Positions 52,524 to 62,173 of a stretch of DNA of 64,000 nt are shown one piece after another. Under the pieces are notes generated by a model. The model saw nothing but the letters and a program-made list of their open reading frames with translations. It was not told the origin of the DNA and ran no database searches. Source of the stretch: Caldithrix abyssi DSM 13497 (GTDB taxonomy: Bacteria > Electryoneota > AABM5-125-24 > Hatepunaeales > Hatepunaeaceae); contig CAMBDS010000002.1 of NCBI GenBank assembly GCA_945865405.1, positions 164,886 through 228,885 on the forward strand, written 5' to 3'. How positions within the stretch are numbered: the first letter of the stretch is position 1; each line of letters begins with the position of its first letter. The position numbers and the translations under genes were made by a program.

Positions 52524-55415
52524 TTACTTCAGTAGCGTAACCTTGCGAGTATCGCTGAACGAACCGGAGACCATCTTCACAAGATAGAGGCCCGCCGGTG
52601 CCGCGTCGGCATTCCAAAGAGCAGTGTGGTTTCCGGCGCTAAGATTGCCTTCCACCAACGTGGCAATTTCACGCCCGGAAAGGTCGAAGACCTTGAGCGA
52701 GACGTTATTGGCTTCGGGAAGTCCAAATGAGATCATCGTAGTCGAATTGAATGGGTTCGGGTAGTTTTTGCCAAGGTAGAAATTGGCCGGAAGAGTCGCT
52801 TCAAGTGAAGCTTCCCCAACGACGATTTCGTCCACCTTGAAGCCACTGCCTGACCCAAGCACTATCTTCAGGTTGACCGTTGATTCGGTACCGTTCTCGA
52901 TGTTCCAAAGCTTCAACGTAAAGAGCTCGCCATCGGCCATTCCATCGACAGGATCGGTCGATTTGTCGTCGCCCCAGATAGCTACGCCTGCCCTGCCGTC
53001 AATCACGCTGCCGACACCGACGATTTCGCCTGAGACGTTCAACGCGCAGATCTGGCTTCCGTCCTTGGCGGCAATTCCGGTCACGAGGAGGCTCATCGAT
53101 GAGCCAGTCGGCGCGGGAGAATTCCAATAGCCGTCAGAGACAACTTCCGAGCCGGCGGGTTGGACTCGCTGTTCGCCCGGGTAGTTCAATGTACAGGCGG
53201 CATCGACCTTGACCTGATAGCCCTTGCCTTTTGCCCAGGGATGCATGTTGGAGAATCCAAACTCGGGGAGCATGAACCGGCCCATATCGTCCTTGGCAAT
53301 CATGACGTGATCGCGGATCGAGGCGATGACCGGCAGGTCTGGTGCATCGGCACTGACCAGATAGGTCGGGTAATAGGGGACAGTATTCCAGCCTTCATTC
53401 AGCGGAATATCGGCGCCAGCGGCGATAGCTTCGCCGGTCCACTCAATCGAGACATCCTCATCGACTTTGAGCTGGTAGCCATCGACAAGGCTCCAGTATG
53501 CGATGTTGTTAAAGTCGAATTGCGGGAGGTAGAACTCGCCGAGGTCATTCTTGAAGACCGACACGTGATGATTGTTTTCATCGACACGAAGGCTGGCGAG
53601 CATCCGGCGGATGTCAGCACCCTGACCACCGACCCACATATTGCGGGGCGGAATGACGTTGATCGAAATGGTGTTCCAGCCACGAACGAGGTTCAGCGTG
53701 ATTGTCCGTCCCTCAGGAAGAGCGTCGATAGCGGCCTGAAGGATGTCACGGGCGTAATAGGCGTTGTGCATACCTTTGGATTTATCGTCAGTGACAAATT
53801 TCCAATTGAAGTAAGCCTGCTTCTGGGCAAGAGTATAGTTAGTGTCAGGAACCACGGCTCCATGGGGGAGCATACCAACGATAGTGTCCATCAAACCCTG
53901 GATTTCATTCTGAACACTTTCATTTTCACCGTCATGATCCCAGTCACCACTGGCTTGAAATGCTTCGAAAGACTCAACCTCGCCGTGGCAACTGGCGCAG
54001 GCATCGGTGTTCTCAACACCATTGGCAGTCATCTTAAAAGTGTGGGCACCAACTTCGTTCAACCCTGCACCAGCGGCAGGTGTTGCTGCCATATGGCAAC
54101 CGATACAACCATTCTCAACGATCTCACCATGAGGACCGTTGCGCATCTCGCGGCCGTACTCGACACCACCCGTTCCTGCCAACATTTCACCCTGTGGACC
54201 GTAATGCGGTCCGAAGCGAGCACCCGGACGTGTAGCGGGGTAGGTTCTTACGTCAACTCGGGAATGGTGGCAGTTCACGCAAAGGTTTCCCAACCCGAAG
54301 TCAACCTGAACGCCGTTTAAAAGCGTGTAAGGTGCAGCGGTACGAATCTGGTACTCATTTTCAGCGCTATGCGGGTCATGGCAAACAGCACATCCGATCG
54401 GAACATACTCGAGATTACCCAAAGAATCTGGCACCCCGGCGATGTTCTCTATGAATCCGCGACCACTATGGCAATCAACGCAACCTCTTCTGCTCTCTTC
54501 AACCTGGTGTGAGTGTTTTGATTTTGCCCATTGAGAGGTCTTGATGTGGTTCGAGCCGGAGTCATGGCACTTGGCGCAGATGCCGACGTCAAGGGTTTTG
54601 GTCATCTTGTTGTCAGCGGTAGCTCCATTGTGTCGGGAACCCGGACCGTGGCAGGCTTCGCATTGAACGTTAGCCTTCTTCGCAGTGTTCGGGAAGTTCT
54701 CCTTCATGGCGTCGAAGGCGCCTTCTCGTAGTCCACCGTTAGCGGAATCGATAAAGACCCAATTTTCAGCTCTCGCGACGTCATCGAAACCTTGGTTGAC
54801 AGCCAAAGTGTCGACGTTGTACCCGGTCGTATGGCACTTGAGACAAAGCGAGCGATATCCGGAACCGTCAGCGCCATCATAATTCCGACTGAACATCGTA
54901 GCGTGCTTCGTATTGTTAAAATCGGTCATGACGTCCGGTTGAGAGTCGCCATTATGACACGCAGCGCACTCAGGGGCATTAGCCTCTCCAACGATGCCAC
55001 CAACGCCGACGAAGTTTGCGGCGTTGACTTTGTATGTCACGGGATTGCTCTGACCTGTCTGATTGGTAACCCTAAGCGTAATGGTGTATGTTCCCAAAAG
55101 ATCGGGTCTCAATGTAACTACTGCTTGATCGGCTACATCGAAATCAGCATTCGAATTGTTCGGTTTTGCGGTCAGTACCCATTCCCAAGCTGTGATAGAC
55201 GTATCTCCCTCATTACCGGCGAAATACGTTTTCTCTCCAACACCGACATTGCCAAGACCAGTCGATGTGACAGTATAGATGTCATTTGCGGCTATGGCCA
55301 CCGTGCGTGGAGTAACTGCAAGCACCTTGATTTTGGCGGTTGGGAGCGCATAGAGTGTTCCTGCCAGACCGACCATTAGGATGGCAGTGATCCATAATGT
55401 AACGAAACGTTTCAT
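52524..55415 (-). CDS. nine-haem c-type cytochrome with GWN/AWGDD modules and a T9SS tail
   Basis: 963 residues: signal peptide (cleaved near LYALP), a PKD-like beta domain (about 30-135), nine CxxCH haem motifs between about residues 150 and 490 (CAACH, CLKCH, CEACH, CAKCH, CVDCH, CAVCH, CVNCH, CIGCH, CASCH) with spare His for axial ligands, two GWN modules (VRGWNTISINVIPP and NEGWNTVPYYPTY), one AWGDD module, and a T9SS sorting domain (GKNYPNPFNSTTM). Electron transfer at or outside the outer membrane is inferred from haems plus sorting tail. Whether reductase or pure conduit is unknown. Confidence 0.9.
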   Translation of the reverse strand: MKRFVTLWITAILMVGLAGTLYALPTAKIKVLAVTPRTVAIAANDIYTVTSTGLGNVGVGEKTYFAGNEGDTSITAWEWVLTAKPNNSNADFDVADQAVVTLRPDLLGTYTITLRVTNQTGQSNPVTYKVNAANFVGVGGIVGEANAPECAACHNGDSQPDVMTDFNNTKHATMFSRNYDGADGSGYRSLCLKCHTTGYNVDTLAVNQGFDDVARAENWVFIDSANGGLREGAFDAMKENFPNTAKKANVQCEACHGPGSRHNGATADNKMTKTLDVGICAKCHDSGSNHIKTSQWAKSKHSHQVEESRRGCVDCHSGRGFIENIAGVPDSLGNLEYVPIGCAVCHDPHSAENEYQIRTAAPYTLLNGVQVDFGLGNLCVNCHHSRVDVRTYPATRPGARFGPHYGPQGEMLAGTGGVEYGREMRNGPHGEIVENGCIGCHMAATPAAGAGLNEVGAHTFKMTANGVENTDACASCHGEVESFEAFQASGDWDHDGENESVQNEIQGLMDTIVGMLPHGAVVPDTNYTLAQKQAYFNWKFVTDDKSKGMHNAYYARDILQAAIDALPEGRTITLNLVRGWNTISINVIPPRNMWVGGQGADIRRMLASLRVDENNHHVSVFKNDLGEFYLPQFDFNNIAYWSLVDGYQLKVDEDVSIEWTGEAIAAGADIPLNEGWNTVPYYPTYLVSADAPDLPVIASIRDHVMIAKDDMGRFMLPEFGFSNMHPWAKGKGYQVKVDAACTLNYPGEQRVQPAGSEVVSDGYWNSPAPTGSSMSLLVTGIAAKDGSQICALNVSGEIVGVGSVIDGRAGVAIWGDDKSTDPVDGMADGELFTLKLWNIENGTESTVNLKIVLGSGSGFKVDEIVVGEASLEATLPANFYLGKNYPNPFNSTTMISFGLPEANNVSLKVFDLSGREIATLVEGNLSAGNHTALWNADAAPAGLYLVKMVSGSFSDTRKVTLLK

Positions 55416-55582
55416 TCTTTCTCCTGAACGGTTTCCTTGCGAGTTGTGCGTTTGGTGTAATTATTGTGAATTCCCATACTTTTCAGTACTTTCCTACCGT
55501 CCAACGCGCAAGGCAATTGATGATATTGTCGGGATAAAGGCGCTATTGATTGCCACTATTCCGGCTATGTTTATGTTTAATT

Positions 55583-58500
55583 CTATTTTATCAGTACCAG
55601 TTTCTGGACAATACGCGCGTCCATCGCTTCCAAGCTGGCTATGTAAATCCCAGCCGGAAGTCCTGAAGCGTCCCAAGCGAAAGAGTATTTTCCCGCAACC
55701 AAGACCCCATTTAACAGTGAAGCAATTGTACTGCCATGCTGGTCGCAAATGGTCAGCCGAACGGAAGATTGTGCAGGCAAGTCAAAAGAAATCATGCTCG
55801 AGGAGTTGAACGGGTTGGGATAGGCTGGCGCAAGTGCCAGTCTTTTCGGTGCAATCACGCCATCGTTCTCTACAGAGACTGGAGAATTAATGACTAACCT
55901 TCGCTGTGACGCTGAGGCTACTGTAAATTCTGCGTCGTTTGCCGTTACCGACCAGGTCACTCCGACATCGAATGACGTTCTGTGGTGGACCAATCCAAGC
56001 GCCAATAGTATGTTTCCAAGGTTAACGCGGAACGAGTCCGCCAAAACCGGGCCTACCGAGAGCGTTGTATCAAGTTGTTCATACCTGACCCGCAGTTTGA
56101 CCAAATAGTCGATACGGTCAGCATCGACATTACCGGCATATTGCCAGCGGAAGGCGACATTGTAATGGGTCGAGTCGATCACTTCATCGTTCATTGGAGA
56201 CAACAGGTCGAAAGCACCTGGCGGATCGTTGACGGGTCTGATGGTGACTCTGAACGCGAACGTCGATTCCTCTGCCGCATCGCGAGCTGTGACGATCACA
56301 ACCTCTCCCCTGACCGAATTGAAATTGGCAACGGGCCGCATTGTCAGGATGTTGCCTGCCTCTATCGACATTCCCAATGCCTCTGTGGCAATAAATCCAA
56401 ACTGGAGCGCATCTCCATTCGGATCGACAAAGACCGTATCGAGATCGGCGATCTGAATCGCCTGTGCCGGATCTTCGTCAATAGTGAACGGGAAAATCGG
56501 GTTGACGACATCAGGCGGCAATTCGACGTGATGGACCGTAAGGTTGAGTCGAACTTCATCAGTAGCTCCCGTTGGATCAGCAACTCTCACAATCGGCGTA
56601 TAAGGAGCTTGTCTGGCTGAACCGAACTCAGGCGTCCACTCGAATACAATCGAAAAGTCCTGGTTGCGAGAAAGACTATAACCTTCATCATCTCCGATAA
56701 TGCTCCAGACCTGTAGCGAATCGTGATGATCGCGATCGTCGGCTTCGAAACGAACCCTATAGAGGGAGCCTTCGTTCAGGTCGGCGTTGATTACCGGAAT
56801 CGGTGGATTGGTGATAATCGGCAAGTCATTGACCGGGAGCACTGCGACGATAAAGCGGTGACCCGCTACAAGATCACGTCCGGGAGTAGCTTCGGCTTGC
56901 GTGGATCTGAGCTGGCGATGTTTTGGGGCATCGGCAACAGGACCTGCTTTTAACTCTTCGTCTGCCGAGCCATCACCGATTTGACCCCTGACAACAAATT
57001 CTCTATTCGGATCATCTTCGGCGATAACAACGACTTCGTTCTCACCGCTATACTCGGCAATTGGATTAATCGTGAGGATGTTTTCATCGTCAATGCTGAG
57101 ATTGAGAAGAGCCGCTCCTTCAAAGTGATAGATAAGTTCATCGCCATCAGGATCACCAAATACATTGTCGAGATCGGCAATTGCAACCAAACCGCAGTCT
57201 TCGTCAGCTTCAAATCTATCAATCGGCTGGATCACTTCAGGGTTGTGATTATTGATTACACCCGCACCACTCAGCGATATTTGGACTTCTGATCTCTCAA
57301 GATCATTCGAGGTTACTGTCAGATTACCTTCGAACTGTCTCTCCTCGTTTGGGGAGAACCAAACTCGCATATCATAAACTTCACCCGGCTCGACGCTCAT
57401 ATTTTCGAAACTGGCTGTCAGTACTACAACGGAAACGGCTTCGGGGCGGAATGTGTCGGGTCCCTGGAGGAATTCAGCGGAGGCTTCGATCAATCGTTTC
57501 GATTCGTTATCCCAGATTCGGAATGCGAACTCCTCGTTTTCACGGAACCCATCGATTGCCATCGTTGTTGGATCGTCCCGCCATGTCGCGACTCCAAGTC
57601 GTTCGCCAACCTCCGTTACTGGTTCAGATCCGGCACAAAGCCCGTTCGGTGTGAAGAGTCCGACCTCGGACCCTTCACCCAAGGGAGCACCGTTCAGCAA
57701 TATTTCCGTGATCAGGATCGAATGGCTTTCGTTAGTGCGGGCAAACTCGAATGGCGACTCTTCAATGACATTTGCGCCAGGAAATTCTACGTAAAAGGCT
57801 GGTTCGTCAGACTCAACCTTTTCGATTATCAACGGAGCGTTTCCGTCATTCCAGATGCTTAAGCTGTGGAAATCATGTTCGCCGACCTCGACATCACCAA
57901 AATCGATTGATTCTTCCTCGATGCGAATAATCGGCACCGGTTCATGGAAGACTAGTCCGGAACCAACAAGTTCAACCGAAGCCTCAGGCGTAGCGGGATC
58001 ATTTGAAGTAATGACCAGGGATGCCTGGTATTCTGACTCTGTCAGAGGCATAAATCGGACTGAAACTGAGAGACTGGCTCCTGCTTCTAAACGTCCTTCG
58101 TTACCGATCTCGCCGTTTAGTCGGATGATGGTTAAGCCATTGGCCGAGAACACTTCGGGTCCACGAACGACTTCGGGAAGGGCAGAAACCTCCCGGCCTG
58201 AGACAGAGTCCCAATACCGGTAATCAAGAGTTTCACCCTCGACGAAACCATCGATAGCGTCACTGTTGGCATCGTCTCCCCAAGCTGCCAGACCGATCCG
58301 CTCGCCGGTTCTGACAACTGCAGTTGCACCTGCACAAATTCCCCCCGAGGTGAAGATGCCGATCTCGCTGCCGACTTCAAGTGGCTCGCCGCCCAAAAGT
58401 GCAGACTCAATAAGTATGGAATGGCTCGCTTCACTTCTTTCGAAAATAAATGGCGAGTTGTCGTACTCGGCTCCGCTGACGAAATTGACACTAAACGCCG

Positions 58501-61500
58501 GATCGGTCGTAACCATACTTGCGAGGATCAGCGGACTATCGCCAGTGTTTCGTATGATTAGCTCTTCCGTAGAAGATTCATCAATAAAGATTTCTCCAAA
58601 TTCAAGGACGTCAGGTTCGACTGAGATCCTCGCCTCGCCCTCGACCGGCTCGATACCAATCCCATTTAGCCCGACAAAGACGTCACCCGCCAACTCGTCA
58701 TTCGATTCAATCATCAACCGACTTTCAAATTCGCCTGAAGCTGTTGGAATGAATTCTATTGTGACAGTGATATCAGCGCCCGGTTCGATACGCGCCGAAC
58801 CTGAATTGCCTACCAGTCGGAGAACCGTCACGCCATTTGGGGTAAAGGCATTGAGACCTTGTTCGATTTCCGACTCAATAGCTATTTCACGGCCTGAGGC
58901 TGAATCCCAATAGCGAAAAGTGAACGCCTCTCCATCTCTAAACCCATCGACGGCGTCGCTATTGGGGTCATCTCCCCATGCTGCAAAACCAATCCTTTCT
59001 CCTGCTTGCACCGCAAGCCCAAGTCCCGCGCAAATTCCACTTGGAGTGAAAACGCCGATTTCGCTGTTGGCGGAAAGTGATTCGCCGTCAAGAATGGCGG
59101 AATCGATCAATATCGAGTGACTGACATCGGTTCGACGGACTTCGAAAGGTGATTCTTCGTAAACCCTATCCCCGACAAAATTGACCAGAAAAACGTCAGA
59201 TTCGGAAGTTATCGCGTCGATACTTAGCGTCGCATCGCCGCCGTTGTGGATCGTAATTTCGCGTGTCCTGGTTTCACTGACCACAACTTCACCAAAATCG
59301 ACATCATCAGCAGATAACTCAAGTGATGGTTTCGGGGTGTAAGGCTCAACTCCAACGCCGCTAAGGTTGATATGTTTTGACGGGCGCTCTGGATCATTCG
59401 ATTCTACTGTCATTTCAGCTTCGTGGATACCAGCTTCATCAGGCGAATAATTGACAGCGACAAACAAGCCTTCACCAGAATTAAGTTTCGCCTGCCATAA
59501 GCGCCCGGCAAGACGCACCACCGTGACGGCGTTTGCAGCAAATCGATCAGGACCTTCGATGAAGTCCGCTTCAGTTGTTACCTCGCGCCCCGAAACAGTG
59601 TCCCAGTAGCGGAAGGAGATTGCCTGGCCTGAAGAGAAACCGTCGATAATTTCACTATTGGCGTCATCAGCCCAAGCCGACATACCGATCCGTTCGCCTG
59701 CATGGGCAATGAGACCGATACCAGCGCAGAGACCATTTGCCGTGAAAGCTCCTATTTCACTACCAACAGCAAGCGCTTCGCCTTCAAGAAGAGCTGACTC
59801 TATCAATAATGAATGGCTGACATCGGTTCGTGCGAAGTTAAAAGGAGACTCTTCATAGACTGGATCGTCAATATGCCCGGTCAGGTTCACCACGGTCACG
59901 CCGTTTCCGGTGAAAACTCCGGGGCCATCGATTATGGAGCTTGTTACAGATATTACCCGACCTGAAATCGCATCCCAGTAGCGGAAGTTGAGTGCTTCGC
60001 CCTCCTCGAACCCATCGAGTGCGTCGCTGTTGGCGTCATCTCCCCAGGCAGCAAATCCGACTCGTTCTCCAACTCTGGCTATGGCAACCTTACCTGCGCA
60101 GAAGCCGTTGCTTGTGAATAGACCGATCTCACTGCCTTCACTTAAAGCTTCCCCACCCAACAGTGCCTCTGTTATTAATAGAGAGTGACTAACCTCGGTG
60201 CGGCTGAATGAAAAGGGCGATTCATCGAATGCAGTGACTCCGATGACTTCAGATGTAAAGTTCGGATTGTTTATTGTGATATTGCCGAGCAACAACTCGC
60301 CCGCTCCGGTATTGTCGATGCGAATTTCCGTAGTTCTCCGCTCTCCGAGGATTACTTCGCCAAAATCGAATTCGATGGGATCGATGGTAATTGCGGGAAG
60401 ATTCGCCTCGTCTTCGATCCCAAGCCCAGTCAGCTCGACGGTCATCGACTCTTGACCTGGGTCGTTGGAAAGTAGGGTGAGCTGACCTTCATATTCGGCG
60501 ACCGTCTCAGGTCTGAAGGAGACTCGCAATGTCGCTTCGCTTCCGGGGAGCAAGCTGATACTGCCGAGGTAACCGGTGAGGCTTAGAACTGTCACACCGT
60601 CGGCGACGAACTCAGCCGCCCCGCTGATGATCTCCGACGTAACAGCTACTTCACGGTGTGATTGGGCATCCCAATAACGGAATGCGAATGCCTCGCCATC
60701 TCTGAAACCGTCCAGAATCTCGCTGTTAGCATCGTCGCCCCAAGCTGCAAAGCCGAGTCGTTCGCCAGCGCGGACAACTTCCCCAACGCCGACACATAAA
60801 TTACCCGGTGTGAATACACCGATTGTACTACCTTCGTTCAGCTCCTCGCCATCCAGCAATGATTCATCGATCACAAAGGAGTGGCTTCGATCAGTGCGAA
60901 CGTATTCGAATGGTGAGACGTCATAGACCGATACGCCTACCCTGCCAGTAATCCGAAGTACCGTCACTCCATTAGCCGCAAATTGATCCGATCCCTCGAT
61001 TATTTCGATTGATGCAGGAATATCTCGACCTGAGTTTGCATCCCAATAACGGAAGGAAAACACCTCGCCTTCTTGAAATCCTTCGACTTGCTCGCTTTCG
61101 GCATCGTCCCCCCATGCCGCAAAACCAATTCTGACACCGGCACGATCTACTTCTCCGACACCTGCGCAGACACCTCCTGCCGTGAAGACGGCTATCTCGC
61201 TGCCAACACTTAGAGAAGATCCATCAAGCTGAGCAGATTCGACCAGAATCGAATGACTAAGATCTGTGCGAACAAACTCAAAGGGAGATACATCATATTG
61301 AGCGCCAGCAACCAATTCGAAGTCAAAGGTGACGCCTTCCGACCTGATTTCTGAAATTTCCAATACGGAATTCCCCTGGTTTATCATCGAGACGTCGGCA
61401 GAAGTTTGTTCCCCAACGACAACCCGGCCAAAGTCGAGCGACTGCGCCGATAACTCTATCGACGGTTGGGAATAGAGATTGGTTGTGAAGGCCAGACCGC

Positions 61501-61606
61501 ATAATAACGGCAACACCAGGAGCCTGTCGAACGGGCTGCGGCTAAAGCGATTCATTGGCGAGATCGGGTCGAAGTTCGATCCGACGATTTGGGATGAAGT
61601 TGTCAT
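55583..61606 (-). CDS. 2007-residue secreted modular protein (split ASH domains carrying AWGDD modules, cadherin-like repeats, T9SS tail)
   Basis: Signal peptide near residues 27-47. Then five ASH/choice-of-anchor-D domains, each opened by DFGxVxVGE... and closed by xPGxxxxVxFxP...SNDPxxxxxxVxLxGxG; between the two halves sit one or two copies of an ~110-residue module (SPFxFxRTxxSHSxLI...GSEIGxFT...CAG...GERIGxAAWGDDxNSxxxDGF...FRYWD...GVTVxxLxG), seven copies in all. The C-terminal third has cadherin-like/Ig repeats (DLDNVFGDPDGDELIYHF; DLDTVFVDPNGDALQFGF) and a T9SS sorting domain (APAYPNPFNSSSM). A second ATG at 61555 fits the signal peptide better. Function unknown, probably surface adhesion or display. 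Confidence 0.88.
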   Translation of the reverse strand: MTTSSQIVGSNFDPISPMNRFSRSPFDRLLVLPLLCGLAFTTNLYSQPSIELSAQSLDFGRVVVGEQTSADVSMINQGNSVLEISEIRSEGVTFDFELVAGAQYDVSPFEFVRTDLSHSILVESAQLDGSSLSVGSEIAVFTAGGVCAGVGEVDRAGVRIGFAAWGDDAESEQVEGFQEGEVFSFRYWDANSGRDIPASIEIIEGSDQFAANGVTVLRITGRVGVSVYDVSPFEYVRTDRSHSFVIDESLLDGEELNEGSTIGVFTPGNLCVGVGEVVRAGERLGFAAWGDDANSEILDGFRDGEAFAFRYWDAQSHREVAVTSEIISGAAEFVADGVTVLSLTGYLGSISLLPGSEATLRVSFRPETVAEYEGQLTLLSNDPGQESMTVELTGLGIEDEANLPAITIDPIEFDFGEVILGERRTTEIRIDNTGAGELLLGNITINNPNFTSEVIGVTAFDESPFSFSRTEVSHSLLITEALLGGEALSEGSEIGLFTSNGFCAGKVAIARVGERVGFAAWGDDANSDALDGFEEGEALNFRYWDAISGRVISVTSSIIDGPGVFTGNGVTVVNLTGHIDDPVYEESPFNFARTDVSHSLLIESALLEGEALAVGSEIGAFTANGLCAGIGLIAHAGERIGMSAWADDANSEIIDGFSSGQAISFRYWDTVSGREVTTEADFIEGPDRFAANAVTVVRLAGRLWQAKLNSGEGLFVAVNYSPDEAGIHEAEMTVESNDPERPSKHINLSGVGVEPYTPKPSLELSADDVDFGEVVVSETRTREITIHNGGDATLSIDAITSESDVFLVNFVGDRVYEESPFEVRRTDVSHSILIDSAILDGESLSANSEIGVFTPSGICAGLGLAVQAGERIGFAAWGDDPNSDAVDGFRDGEAFTFRYWDSASGREIAIESEIEQGLNAFTPNGVTVLRLVGNSGSARIEPGADITVTIEFIPTASGEFESRLMIESNDELAGDVFVGLNGIGIEPVEGEARISVEPDVLEFGEIFIDESSTEELIIRNTGDSPLILASMVTTDPAFSVNFVSGAEYDNSPFIFERSEASHSILIESALLGGEPLEVGSEIGIFTSGGICAGATAVVRTGERIGLAAWGDDANSDAIDGFVEGETLDYRYWDSVSGREVSALPEVVRGPEVFSANGLTIIRLNGEIGNEGRLEAGASLSVSVRFMPLTESEYQASLVITSNDPATPEASVELVGSGLVFHEPVPIIRIEEESIDFGDVEVGEHDFHSLSIWNDGNAPLIIEKVESDEPAFYVEFPGANVIEESPFEFARTNESHSILITEILLNGAPLGEGSEVGLFTPNGLCAGSEPVTEVGERLGVATWRDDPTTMAIDGFRENEEFAFRIWDNESKRLIEASAEFLQGPDTFRPEAVSVVVLTASFENMSVEPGEVYDMRVWFSPNEERQFEGNLTVTSNDLERSEVQISLSGAGVINNHNPEVIQPIDRFEADEDCGLVAIADLDNVFGDPDGDELIYHFEGAALLNLSIDDENILTINPIAEYSGENEVVVIAEDDPNREFVVRGQIGDGSADEELKAGPVADAPKHRQLRSTQAEATPGRDLVAGHRFIVAVLPVNDLPIITNPPIPVINADLNEGSLYRVRFEADDRDHHDSLQVWSIIGDDEGYSLSRNQDFSIVFEWTPEFGSARQAPYTPIVRVADPTGATDEVRLNLTVHHVELPPDVVNPIFPFTIDEDPAQAIQIADLDTVFVDPNGDALQFGFIATEALGMSIEAGNILTMRPVANFNSVRGEVVIVTARDAAEESTFAFRVTIRPVNDPPGAFDLLSPMNDEVIDSTHYNVAFRWQYAGNVDADRIDYLVKLRVRYEQLDTTLSVGPVLADSFRVNLGNILLALGLVHHRTSFDVGVTWSVTANDAEFTVASASQRRLVINSPVSVENDGVIAPKRLALAPAYPNPFNSSSMISFDLPAQSSVRLTICDQHGSTIASLLNGVLVAGKYSFAWDASGLPAGIYIASLEAMDARIVQKLVLIK

Positions 61607-62173
61607 TGTTGTAATAATCGAAAGTTGATTTATTCAGGGCAATTGTTAATTCGTATTTACGTATTCATTTATATTATAATATCTTAAATGAATAGTTGCT
61701 TCCTATCTAATTGGCATATACAATAGGTTGTTCAACCATAAATGAACCTGATATTCGTGGGAAATGATGGCAAATTCAATTGTGTAATTTTACACAATCT
61801 GAGTAATCTGACACTTTATTACTTCTAAAAGTCCACAACTCACAGTACTCAATTCGAAGCATCCAACGAAGGTCAGTCCCCCATTTGCCATACTCAGTGA
61901 AAATATTAGCAAAGTCCGAGCCACTATTTCAAAACCTGAGTTCGGGTGAAACATCCTTTTTCATTTAGACTTTAGGCAAATACCATTGCAACAGCCTGTC
62001 AATAGGTTGTTTAACTTGAGATTTATGTCGATAAGAATATGTGTCAGTGCCAACACTTATCATCTCATTCCGTTTCACTTAAATAGCAGTGTCAACTATA
62101 GAACCGCTCGCTCCGATTCTTGCAATTATCAACCCTCACATTTTCTTCAAGTAATCATCTAATTCGAGGTAGC
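61607..62173. promoter_or_regulatory. 567-base AT-rich divergent region between two secreted-protein genes
   Basis: No gene found. It is distinctly AT-rich near both ends and should hold both promoters. A 15-base near-identical direct repeat CAATAGGTTGTT(C/T)AAC occurs at 61721-61735 and 62000-62014, 279 bases apart, and could be a shared regulator site. Confidence 0.5.

Noticed and set aside
53160..54320. 386-residue plus-strand frame
   Set aside because: Antisense to the cytochrome gene, whose nine haem motifs fix the coding strand.
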